Shown here: positions 36,870 through 48,600 of the stretch, one piece after another
Layout: each line of letters opens with the position of its first letter
Numbering within the stretch: position 1 is the stretch's first letter
NCBI RefSeq assembly: GCF_019649055.1
Contig: NW_026570294.1
Location: 248,001-312,000, forward strand
Source of the DNA: Paramacrobiotus metropolitanus
Lineage: Eukaryota; Tardigrada; Eutardigrada; Parachela; Macrobiotidae
Direction: 5' to 3'
DNA length: 64,000 nucleotides
The notes under the pieces: model-generated
The model's input: the letters and a program-made list of their open reading frames with translations, nothing else
Told to the model about the DNA's origin: nothing
Databases searched by the model: none
Made by a program: the position numbers and the translations under genes

Positions 36870-38182
36870 CACTATAAGCACCCCCTTACACCCTCGTTTA
36901 TTATGGGCACCCCTTCTCGCACCCCGTAATTTATAGACACCCTTTTCTGTTTATTAAATAGAAACACCCAGTCAGTGTATTTTATAGGCACCCTTTAATA
37001 GCATATTTCGGATACAGAATTCGAAATAGATTTCATATACGTGCGTTAGACTGACGCCGTCAGTCTCATACAGATACTCGCATTGGAGACCGGGTGGCCT
37101 CCTCCTTGTCCAGCGCTTCTGCTAACCATTTTCGGTTCGGTTCGGCTTTTGTAAAAACCGTACCTTCTGGTGACCCGTACAGGGCTTGCACGCAATCCAT
37201 CCTCGCAGCCATGTCAGCGCTTATTCGTGTCACTTCCGCTGCGTCCGGACTACAGATTGCTTACGTATCCTTATCCATAAATATCCTTAAGTACTAATCT
37301 GCCTCTCCATACTTTTGCGATCATAGTTACCGTATCTAGGTTCTAAAACTACAATTACAGTAGTACTACTCGAAACGCACTTTAAATGCGTTCTGTAAGA
37401 TACAGAGCCGGGGGTTCTATAAAAGTTAATCTACCAATGGTACAGCGCTGAATCTTATAGAGCGTTACAGAGCTACGAGACCACGGTTTCTAAAAGCGCC
37501 CAGTTACCGTAGTTGAATTGGTCAACGATTTATTTATTTTCCGCAACAATTTTGTGGCCGTTTCCTTTCTGTTTTTTTGGCGATTTTTAGTTTTGTTAAG
37601 TCAAGAAATCAAACGGCTGGTGAAAAAGCGAAAGGCAATTGCACGTCGCGCTGACGGCTCTGGCGAAGTTGCCTGTTGCCATCGATACAAATTAAACATG
37701 CACAGTCAGAGGCAGCTAAAATCAGTGAACAAAGCAGGACTGGAATGTTGATTCGATAGAAACAATTAAAATCCCGTTAATTACACCCTCAAAAACTTGA
37801 AATTAAAAATAGAACTTAAGACGTACAGCGGACTGTGCATCCACATCAGAAAATAAATTTAACCTAGCAAGAAATGCAAGTTCTGTATCGTAACGGAGCC
37901 AGGAGAGTTCCTTTTAGATACAGAGCACTTTAACTCGGCCGTCCAATCAGCGGTAAGAGGGTGTGATCGAAAAGTTACAGAACTTCCGGCTCTGTATCGT
38001 ACAGAACGCATTTAAAGTGCGTTTCGAGTAGTACTAGTATTATATTCTAAAGTTTCATAGGGGTGCCGATAAAAAACACGGTGCACGAAAGAATCAATTA
38101 ACAACATAAAGGTGCCTTTAATTAACGGGGTGCGGAAAAGGGGTGCCTATAGTAAACGGGGGTTTTTGGGGTGCCTATAGTG
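36870..38182. mobile_element. Inverted-repeat DNA element nested in GC2 intron 18
   Basis: Outer arms 36870-37010 and 38045-38182 are inverted copies rich in GGCACCCC (left CACTATAAGCACCCC, right reverse complement CACTATAGGCACCCC). Inner arms 37362-37432 and 37970-38035 form a second, better preserved inverted pair (CTACTCGAAACGCACTTTAA). This may be one element with long composite ends or one element inserted in another. It enlarges intron 18 to about 1.4 kb. An A+T-rich direct duplication at the ends could not be fixed. No transposase was recognised. Confidence 0.75.
37070..37270 (-). other. Possible captured coding exon inside the intron-18 element
   Basis: On the minus strand, after a CTGTAG acceptor near 37255, an open stretch reads PDAAEVTRISADMAARMDCV, ALYGSPEGTVF and WLAEALDKEEAT before a TGA near 37065. 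It has exon-like base composition in an otherwise A+T-rich element. Not related to guanylate cyclase and not recognised. It may be a gene fragment carried by the transposon or its own C-terminal exon. Confidence 0.35.
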
Positions 38183-41100
38183 TCGCCCTAAAAAATAATG
38201 GCTCTAATAAAATCGTTACCCGAATGTATGCCGACACGCAGTCGCAACCGTTCTGTGGCTTCAATTGGCGAGGAGATGCTTTCCGTGGCAAGCAGCATCG
38301 ACAGCGTCATCCGTGCTATTTCACCGGCATGCCGGATACCGTTGCGTGTCGGCAGGCCGCTGGCTAACTGTCACACGAGTAAACAATTAACGAATGCGAA
38401 GAAATTGCTGTGCGAAGCAGTTTTTGGTTTAAGACAACGTACTAGATAGGAATCGCCGATGGTCTCCACTTTGTAGACATCGAATCGGGGTAGAATGGAA
38501 TCAAAGACGCTGTATACGACATTTAGCAGAGTGATTGTCTGCAATGGAGCACACTCCACGACAATCGAGCCAAACTGGGGAATATCGCTGAACGACAAGG
38601 TCACACAGTCGAAGTGTTCCGCGGTGACAGTGTGTTTGTTGCGTAAACTATTGACTACCAACCTGCAACACTAGCGTGCGTTTACTATTGCACGTACATA
38701 CACGGTATTAATGGAAAAATTACTCTGGCAGTATTTCCCGTAATAACGAGTCCACTTTACTCTGCTCCTCTATCAGCTGCCGAGTACGGGCCTCGACAAG
38801 ATCCTCTAGATGGCTGGAGTAAAGGTCCAGTCGCGGTAGAATTAGATCCATCATCTTCTTGCACGGAATGACTTGACTCAAGACTTTGGTGAAGCGCGAC
38901 ATTGCTGGTCGATCAAGGTGGTTGTTGGCAGTGCATGTGTCGACTATGCGTAACAGTTCCACCGGCAGTTTGGATATGTCCGCGATGCGAATAACAGTTG
39001 GGTCCTTGCGTAGCACGGCAACATTTTCTACAAATAGCAGTTAGTATCTTGCTGCAGTGCGTATTAAAGTTCAACAAACATCTATGGAGTGCGCCGATTT
39101 CTAATATTAAAGCGAAGCGGAAAATACAGGGTATGCTGTGCGAGGTTAGCCGGCCGCAGTAAAGCAAATGCAGCAAATCCCGACACTTGTCGACTACAGT
39201 CTCGTCTTCGAGTTTAGCAAGAACATACTAATATAATTAGAAAATATTAACAATATCAAATGGTGGCTTCGCTTCCGTCCTGCCATGTTACAATTGCCTA
39301 ATACGGTGTACCGCTCTATAAGTTGATGGCATCCATGCTTCAAGATTGAGTAGCCGAATTACCTTGCACGCTGTCGGGACTCGCAAAATTTGTCTGCAGG
39401 GGTGCCCGACCGGTGAAGATTTCGTTAATGACCACCCCCAAACTGTACATGTCGCGACCTTAACGGCTGCCCCGCTAATGACCTCCGGTGCCGCCCACAA
39501 TACACTGGGATCCTGTGGCAGTTCTGCGGGAAAGATGCTTCCATACAACTTCCCGCGGAATTTTGCTAGGGCGTACGACGATAATTTTAGGCAAAACCGT
39601 TTGTCAATCATGATGCTTAAGCTGGATAAGGTCCCGTGATACTGAAGTGAAGAGCCGTGCAAATATTTTAGTCCCTGTAAAAACAGTTTTCATATTCATG
39701 AGCCAGAACGCTACATCCAGCAAAATGCATGCTGTCACTGCAGTACCTGCACTATTTCCCAAATCATCGAGCTTTTTAAGGTGTGGTCCATGTGGATCGG
39801 TTCGTTGTGTATCAGCAGTCTTAATGTATCGCGAGCACCGTAGTCGAATACCATGTAGGAATTCGCGGGACTGCTGTTGGTCGCGATACCAACAAATCTG
39901 TTCACATTCTCATGGTGTAGAAATTTTATCTAGTAAAGCGATAATTTCTTGAAATAGATAACGGTTACGTGTCGCTACAGAATTATACTTCTTTACCGAA
40001 TGGAGAACATTGCGGAACATTGATTGTTCTAAGAGTTGGTGCACTGACAAGCATTCTCCAGAAAACGACTCAATAATAACCGACCGACCATGATACAATC
40101 GCCGGTTAATGCAGACACCGAGTTCTGCTTCCGGAAGTCGCTGCCGCACCATGATCCATGCGGGTCCAGGATTGGAAAGCGGCTGCAGGTCAGTGTAATG
40201 CAGCTGCCACCACGGTGATTTGTTGGACATTTTATTTGAGATCTTCCTATGAATAATTGTCGCCACTTATCACTAGCGCATTGGTACTTACAAAGCGGCA
40301 GAATTTTTTAGTGATTTTACCAGTATTACCAGTAGAGCACAGTAAACAGTCCAATGCAGATTATGACGGTTACCGTCACTAGCACCCCGGTGATTACTAC
40401 TGCTTGCGCTGCAATAGCGAAAGGGTACTCAGAATCTAATAATAATTTAGTGACCACTTGAGGCTGGTACGCGTAGTCGCACACCATTAAGCACACTAGA
40501 ATAAACCAATCAACATAATATTATAAAGAAAATAAACATTTTGAAATGCCTTACTATTACTGGTTGCGCAAAGGTCATTCCGGTATCCACACTGTGGGAC
40601 GTCTGGTGGGGGGCCGTCTTTGCTCTTCCATGTGTGTGCTAATTTTGGAGAAACATCTCGCAGAACAGATGAGGCGAAGTCGTAAAGCCATGTATCCTGT
40701 CAGTAAATTCAAAACCGAAACGAGGTGAAACAAATCCGCTACTGACAAAACTGTCATGCACTTGGTACAGTGTATAATCACAAAAAAAGCACCCTTGCCT
40801 CCAGAAAGCCGGTATCGACATTTAGTCGTTGATAAACGGCATCGTTCATTCGCATTCCGTTTTTGTTGATAAAGAAGTTGCGGAAACAAGGATTAAATGA
40901 TCGATTATAAAATCTTCTAGCAAAACCGGTTCCGGTTAAGGTGTTGATGTCCGTCCGCAGTTCATGAAAAACCTACTGACGCTTATAATTATAAGATACT
41001 TCAGCGTTCTAGATGCGGGTTATTCCTTACGTGAGCAAAGGCCATGACCGATTCATAACTGGAAATGGCCAGATCATTGAACTAAATTACAAACAACAAC

Positions 41101-43046
41101 AGTACACTACGCTAAATTACAAAATCATAAATGTAACACTAGCGGTCAACGAGATACCTGTTCGCTGCGGGATACCGAGCGATTGTAACGATCGAAAGAA
41201 TTATTCTTAGCCTCTTCCAGTACATCGCTGATAAGTTCCCATTTTGGATTTGGGTTTTGGAAACTGATAAGCGACTGGAAGCCTTCGAACGCTGCCTAAT
41301 CCCAAACGCGAACGAATAGCAAGTACTGTACATACGTAGAGAATGCAAAGGTATTCGACTGAATGTTATAAACCAGTATTCGTATCTTACTTCGTCGTTG
41401 TCATCAAGAAATTTCCACAGAATTTCCGTCATGCCAGGGACTCGAGTGGATTGAAAAGTGAAGAATATCTGCAGCGGATGATAAACAAAGTACAATCAGC
41501 AAATATATTAAGTGTACAGTTTATCCCATATTCTTTAAAAAATCGACAGTCCGAAGAAAGATAATAGGGTGAAATTTGGTTATTTTGATGATAAACCGTT
41601 ATCACTTATCAGTACAGCAATGGTACGGTAATCGTCCACCAAAACGTAAAAAGTCTAGCATACATACATAGTCGCCATTGGTCATGTTCAACCACTTTGC
41701 CGTCACCTGGTAATGACAACAACACAGTGCTAGGTAAAACTGCGACACAAACTGAAATAAAAGTAGTATGTAGTTGTACTAGCTGCTTGTAGAGCTTACC
41801 ATGATGTCGCGAACGATGCGCGGATGAGCACAAATCACTTGCACTGCCGTTGCCAAGAATAAACAAAAAACCACGATCATCAAGCTTTCATGAAACTCTA
41901 TAGTTTACTGCACCCTTCCTCAGGCTTAGAGATTTTTGGCGCACCTCGGCTTTGATCCTGCACTCGTCTCAGTAATGTTGTGTAGTTCAGGGTTTTTACT
42001 GAATCGAATTCCAATTTGTTCGTGATAAATTTGGTCGTTGTCGATCCATCCAGAAATCGCTTTATATTACGGCAAGCTACCATATAGAACGTGCTCAGAG
42101 GCACGAATCGCGAGGGCATATCGCACAGAAGAGTGATGGTGCGCCAGCGGTATTTGTCCAAAAATAGCTGGAAGCTCACGAACGTTGCTACTTCATCAGA
42201 GGAAGTGAAGCTCATCACTGTTGGATAGCGCTGCTTGTCGCTAAGTGCAGCGTCGCTCGATGAACTAAGAATATTATGCGACAGCAAGCAAGTTACTCGT
42301 ATTTACTGTGAAGTGATTTTGTTGTACGGAATCTACCTATCTCTTAACCTGATGTTCTTAATGTAACCAAATAAACGCTCCTGTGAAGCGAGTCGCATTA
42401 TCCCACTTATGTCAACGTATTTTTGAAAGTTGTGGCTTCCGTTTTTTTTTGTTAAAGTGGTGTAAATGATCACTACCACTTCGTGATAAAATAGCTTGGA
42501 AATCGCCAAGACGCACTTACGATGCGAAAAGAGGAATATCCCATTCTGTAACACACAGTCATTATACTGTTACTGAAATCTGCGGATTCTGTGGGGTAGA
42601 ATGCAGTAGTTACCAGAAACCATATCAGTTAAACTTAAACTGAAAGAACGGAGTGTTATTAGTACTTTCTGGTAACGCTGTTGGTGAAACCTTCAAACAC
42701 TGTATAATATTCCATTATCTTAAAACATTTCTCAACAGTATTACCTGCCGTTCTGTTTGCAAGAATAAATCATTTTTTCAAGAATAGGAATGGTTTTCAG
42801 GAAAAGGAAGAATCCCCAAGTACTAGCGTGAAAAATCTGCATGATCGTACACGTGAGCTTACCTCGAGCAAAATCTCCTAGAGAAACTATTTCCATACTG
42901 CACCCTGCAATGAAATCTGGTAAGATACGAAGAATTTCTGGAGAAGGGGTGGAAACGCGGCATAAACAACAACCCTTAAATTTCGTTAAAGTGAACAACT
43001 TCTCAGCAGGGCGCCATGCGAGGGAAACCGAGAAACGGCTGAAAAA

Positions 43047-43118
43047 GGCGCCAATAGGGGAATCGAACCCCGGCTACGTCGTTAGATCCGCGTAGGCAGT
43101 ACCACTGCACCACGGCGC
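43047..43118 (-). tRNA. tRNA-like sequence, probably pseudogene or tRNA-derived repeat
   Basis: Seventy-two bases with a clear A box (TGGTGCAGTGG), a perfect B box (GGGGTTCGATTCCCC), matching acceptor ends GCGCC/GGCGC and a TTTTT run directly after, on the minus strand. The anticodon arm has a perfect 5-bp stem (CTACG/CGTAG) but a 12-nt loop, and one acceptor position seems missing. Both argue against a working tRNA. The first 18 bases resemble animal glycine tRNA. No anticodon can be assigned safely. It lies in GC2 intron 1. Confidence 0.5.
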
Positions 43119-43896
43119 AAAGTGTTGAAAATCCTTGAAAGACTTTGTCGCTGTACATGAGCCGCTTCTCTCCTCACAAACTGGTCGGATGACATAAGAT
43201 AGTACTAATTTTGGTAACGTAATGATTTAAATTTTCCTGCAAATTTATAGCGCTCGAAAATTTGTGTGCCATAGAACAGAGACTCATTTTTTCACAAGCT
43301 AAACTGTTCATATGCAGCAAAATATTCCGTACATACATGTACATGTATGTACACTGGGCGCCATAAATGTGATTACACCGATAGCCTACTACGCAACAGG
43401 TCGGGACGCGGGGGGGGGGCGGACTTATCATTTTCGAACCACCTTAAGAGGAGGCTCCAATTACGGGAAGGGCTTCTGTTGTGGGGGGCTTATAATTCGA
43501 TAATACGGTATTCCCGCATCCTTCGTGTTCAAAATATGTAGCGCAGTTACCGGGAGAAAACATGACTGTAAAGCTGTTCGGATATCGTTGGACAGCTTCG
43601 TAGATCTTATCCGATAAGGCAGGGACTAATGCTGCCCCATCGGCACAGCTGAGAGCGCCAGGCTCATGAATTATCGTTCTGGACATATTGGAAAATGTTG
43701 TCGGATAGTCGTGCTGCAGTCGCTTAAAGGCCACATCTAACGTCGGTCCAACGGCATAGTAGCTGAATGGAGTCATGTCGCCGATTAGAATAGTGATGGC
43801 ATGGATATGAATTCCATTGGTATCGCCAAATGTCAGACAAAGGCAAATCGGCACAAGGTGTAACGCCAAGATCAACCCATATAAAAGTAAGTACAT

Positions 43897-44702
43897 TGTA
43901 GTTAGACGATCAAAACAGCAGCATTGGCACTAAAGCTATGGCAAGGATATACCGAACCCACATCAGCTTGATGGAGCCTTCTGGGCTGGTAATCGTCCAA
44001 TCAATTTCCGCTCGCATGCAACGAAAGGATGCATCATGCGTGTTTTGTGTCCTGAATACCGCGAAGCCAGAGAAGGTTTTTTATCGCCTGTACCGTGAGA
44101 TACTGTACATGTTCATATTTCTGTACTCTGTAGTGATAAACTAGGAGTGTTATGCAAAAAGACTTCAATAATATTCGCTCCGATCAACCTGGTTTCATGA
44201 TCATTACGGTGCCAGCGTTTGGCCTTATCCGTCGCTTAATTTGATCCCCAGGTATGCCGACACGTGCGGATTCCAGTCAATAATACACCAAGCACTCGTA
44301 GTCATTTTAAATGATACAACAGCTAGCGCGTGTTAAATTTCTTCCAGTAAAATCGGTACATTACAAAAATTGACATATTTTTCTCATTCATATGCTTGTA
44401 TTCATACGCTTTTCTCGTTCATTTGCTTCGCACATAAAATAAGTGGTATAATTTTTCTCTAGGTACTGTACTGAAAAGGTCAACCAAAATTTAGTTAAAT
44501 CACTTTCCGATACCAAAACGGTCAGCGTAATGTACTCCGATCGATCAATCTATCGTATAACTGAAGAGCTCGTTAACTTCTTCCACTTCCACTGATTATA
44601 AGTAATAAACAGTTTTTCAGCGTGATTCCGTGACTGTGGAATCGCAAGTCAAATTACTTTATACGCAATTTGGCTTAATCATGGAATAAAAACGATCATA
44701 GC
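43897..44702. other. Upstream region of GC2
   Basis: No gene. Parts (about 44180-44690) are homologous to the regions upstream of GC1 and GC3, so shared promoter sequence is likely but individual sites are not identifiable. Confidence 0.45.
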
Positions 44703-44848
44703 AGAAACGATCGCCTGCAGGGGAGCGCACTGGACGATGATCGGCTCAAGCTGGGGAATGTCCTGAACGGCAAGGTCACACAGTCAAAGTGTTTAACGGC
44801 GACGTTGTGTTTGTTGCGTAATCCTCCGGTAATCGGTTGACTGCTCAC
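44703..44848 (-). pseudogene. Orphan fragment of guanylate cyclase exon 17
   Basis: Matches the first part of the cyclase-domain exon (LRNKHNVAVKHFDCVTL) and then loses frame in the metal-binding motif, which is reduced by a one-base loss. The acceptor-side intron is also partly preserved. No neighbouring GC exons remain in correct order, so this is a relic of a further lost copy. Confidence 0.75.
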
Positions 44849-45397
44849 CTCCAACAGCGAACAGCGTCTAATGTCCCGCGTTTGCTCTTGAGCAAAGATG
44901 CAGTATAGATGCAGTTATTGGTATTCATGAATGAAAGATGCAGTATACATAAAACTGAAATTAATCGGTACATACACAAGCGGAATTTTCGTGACGTCAG
45001 CACAAGGTGCAGTGATAATGATTTTATACTGTATTCAACTCTGGCATACTGAGAGATCCCATGCTGACATGAGATGTCACGTACTTTAACACGCTGATCA
45101 TATCGCCCATCACAACAGGGGAGCGGTGGCGGGAGCGGTAGCTGCGCAGGCCGAACTCTGAGAAATATTGCAGTATTACCAAGAATACCGATTTTGTCCG
45201 CTGGGCTTCGAGACTCTCGGTTCCCTGGACCGAAAGATTTCCGCATGATCGCGTAACAAAGACGAGAGATTCGTCCGGAAACTGGCGAGAAACAAGCGAA
45301 TGGAGTAAAACGGCATGGAAACTTAACGAGGTATCGCGGCAGCTGTTCTGGGAACTGTTGGGCGAAATTTGAGCACACTAACGCATCTGCTGCCGCA

Positions 45398-45432
45398 GCT
45401 AGAAGGTCACCATTTTGCTTTTTTTCTGTAGA
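45398..45432 (-). pseudogene. Degenerate relic of guanylate cyclase exon 22
   Basis: Preserves a TCTGTAG acceptor in plus-strand mirror form and the KMVTF region, but the first glycines are lost and a stop interrupts the W-L block. The intact GC3 exon 22 lies only about 280 bp upstream on the same strand, so this looks like a decayed local duplicate. Confidence 0.6.
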
Positions 45433-45683
45433 ACTACAATTGCATAAGTTTACAGAGGCCTACGTTTCACTTGTGCTCTGAAGTTTCATTTTCATTAGCT
45501 ACTCGAGTAGGTATATAGTGCGTTTAATTCACGAAAACTGGTCGCTAAGTTTATCCAATTCTTTGTGCACATGTGTCACTTACACCGCGACAGCGCAGCC
45601 GCACATGTAAGTACTATCAGTGTATAACCATCTCAACGCTGAAGCTACTGTTTTTGCAAAATCAGCACCACCGAATATTAAGT

Positions 45684-48600
45684 CTAATGCAACAGCCAAA
45701 AGGTCACCATTTCCCCTTTTCCCTGTAAAAACAACAACCAGTCCTTGCGTATAAGCCACAAATCTTTTCAAATTGTAACTATTAATTTTATATTTACATT
45801 CAGAATAATGACTACGATTTTACGAACAAGGCGACAAAGCCTTTTGGTCCAACATTACTACGAACAACTTTATACAGGTCCATTTACATTAGCCTGCGTC
45901 ATGAATAGCATCTGCTGCGATTGTCGAATTTGTAAAATCATCAGACAGTTCAAGTTGCTCCTGTTCGGTATTGATAAGTTGTTTAAGTATTAATCAGTTG
46001 GTTTCTTTACCTTAATGATAACAGCACCCCGTGACTCTGTTTCAAAACCGCCAATCTGGTCTAGCAAATGCTTCGTAGTTCCGCTAACATGGATTCTTGA
46101 AGCTGAAACCAAGTCAAACTTCAAATAAGTCTCGCTAAAAGGTGGAAAAGAACTCCAGAGCATACAAGGCAGATACCGGAATACTACTCGCTACCGCTTT
46201 CGCGCACAGCAGACAAATAGCCAAAAACGCTGATGATTTGTTTCTGCTTCTACGACTAGCCTTGAACGTTTTGCGATACGTTTCAATATAAATGTAAATG
46301 ACCAATTCAATCCGGTAGTTGCAGAAAGTGAAACTATCAACCTATATTTCAGTTTCCCAGATTTAGTGTTTCCTGATATTTTTCCTAACTTACCGGCACC
46401 GTACGTTTCCATTCGGTTGGCCGTGTTAATTGTGTCTCCAAACCTGCAAATGTGAACGGCATTAAACTTTGATTTGTGCTGTTTAGACTTAAACGCATCT
46501 GCAGTCTTAAAATTCGTTCTACATCATTAAAACGGAAAATGATGAAATCCTTGGTTCTGATTTGACCCGTGCATAACCGCTTATTTAATTTTAACTTGAT
46601 AGAAAAACGGTTTTACTGACAAGCAGTAGCGTGGCATTTTTAGGCCCACAACGCCGGCTGCGCAGTGACCTGCAGAAAAATCCGCATTAACTTAATAATT
46701 TTTTAAATCTGTTAAACATAATATTTCCGATGAAATCGCTACCCGAGTGTATGCCAACACGCAGTCGCAGTCCTTCTGCCGGTTCCATCGGCGAGTGGAT
46801 GCTCTCCGCGGCCTGCAGCATAGTCAGCGTCATCCGCGCTATTTCGCCCGCATGCCGAATACCGTTGCGTTTCGGCAGGCCGCTGGCTAACTGTCACACG
46901 AATAAGAAACACTCTGTCAATACTCATTACTTAGAACGGCTGCATTGTAAAAACGTAAGTACTAGATATGAGGCGCCGATGGTCTCCACTTTGTAGACAT
47001 CAAATCGCGGCAGAATCGAGTCGAAGACGCTGTACACCGTGTTGAGAAGAGCGATCGTCTGCAGCGGAGGACATTGAGCGACGATCCGCTCAAATTGAGG
47101 GATATCGCTGAACGATAAGGTCACGCACTCAAAGTGTTCCGCGGCGACAATGTGTTTGTTGCGTAATTGGTTGACTACCGTCCTACAACAATGTCGAGGG
47201 CTCCGTTGACGCGTTTGCTCTTGAACAAATATTTTATACAAACACAAGTATAATTCACGAGCGTAAACATCTTACTCGGGCAGCATTTCCCGTAATAACG
47301 AGTCCACTTTACTCCTCTCGTCCATTAGCTGACGCGCACGAACTTCAACCAGATCCTCTAAATGACCGGAGTACTGATCCAGTCGGCTTGTAACCAAATC
47401 GAGCATCTTTTTGCACGGGATGACCTGACTTAATGCCGCGGCAAAGCCGGTCATAGTCGGCCGTTCCAGTTGGTTGATGGAAATGCACGAATCAACAATG
47501 CCGACCAGTTCCGCTGGCATTTCTGACGTATCCTCAATGCGAGTGACATTTGGATTCTTACGTAGTACGGCAACGTTTTCTATTAACAGCATTCGGTAAT
47601 GCTTTGTGGGCACTCTGTAGTGCAGTAAGCCGGTACATACTCGGGAACATGTACGAACTAGTGTACATGTACATGGTACCAGACTCGGGTACATGTACGC
47701 AAACTTGCGCTTTCGCGCACTCTCAGACATTGGTTTGCGCTGTTTTATGGCATTCTATAGCCAAAATAATGATTCATATAAACTGGAACAAAACACCATT
47801 GTGCGCGCAAAATCCGGTTGCGAAGATACTGGTTAAAGATTCCCACAGTTTAAACGCATGGAGGTGTCCCAAGAGTCTTATTATGCACTACTCCTCTTCA
47901 AATTTTGCATGCAAACGCACAACACCATGAACGGTTTTTGCACCAAATTATTTTCCCACCATGTTTTCCAAATTTTGACATGAATTTCAAAATACCGCGC
48001 TTCCAGGGAGAAGATGGCTGTACGGGTTGAAAAAGGAGACGAGGCCACTATTCAGCCATGATTACGATTACCATAATCGAGAAACACCAGTTCACTGTGC
48101 GGCCAGATCGCAGGCCTATTTAACATATAAATATACTGGATCGTCCGGTACGCACGTAAGAAGGACGAAAAGTAAATAATTTAGAAATAAAATGGGCAGC
48201 TTCCGGTAAATCTGCGCAGTCATGCTGCCCTTATGGGTAGCTTGTCAGAGCAGATAGCCACAACCTGTTCCACCGCTAAGACAACGTTCATCCGCTCTAA
48301 TAATTAGACTTATTTACACCTCCGTGCGTTTAAAATTTTGGAATAATATTGCACCGATATCTCCACAACCAGATGTTCCTTGCACCAAACGCTTTTAAGC
48401 CAGTGTGTAAAATTATTTGGCTATAGCATGTCCTATAGCAAGGTATAGTCCTAAAACATTGAAAAAAGTGTTTGGGAGTGCGCAAAAAGTAAAGCACATG
48501 TACACGTACTGGTACAATGTACCGGCACATGTCCCTTAACCAGTACAATCGATTCGTATACTATACTAATTTATACTAGGAAAGTGCACCGCTGTTGGCT

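Larger units (their letters stand above)
35824..43896 (-). pseudogene. GC2: receptor guanylate cyclase with a 10-bp frameshifting deletion
   Basis: Exons in coding order: 43551-43896, 42863-42904, 42521-42545, 41945-42264, 41800-41843, 41667-41705, 41391-41468, 41158-41295, 41031-41081, 40793-40972, 40555-40696, 40330-40408, 39997-40246, 39747-39929, 39363-39674, 38724-39027, 38443-38662, 38220-38367, 36764-36812, 36542-36591, 36146-36237, 35824-35862. All lengths equal GC1 or differ by whole codons except exon 15, which is 312 instead of 322 nt. Ten bases are missing near 39455, between AVKV and SDMYS. This shifts the frame in the kinase-homology domain and removes the cyclase from the product. 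All cyclase residues downstream (SFSDI, VETIGDSYL, MPRYC, NTASRM) are still present, so the lesion is young or the call rests on one assembly error. Introns 1 and 18 contain a tRNA-like sequence and an inverted-repeat element. Confidence 0.9.

Noticed and set aside
44845-45378. Minus-strand frame of 177 codons
   Set aside because: It overlaps the intron side of a GC exon-17 relic, has no domain and no signal peptide, and its composition is not exon-like throughout.
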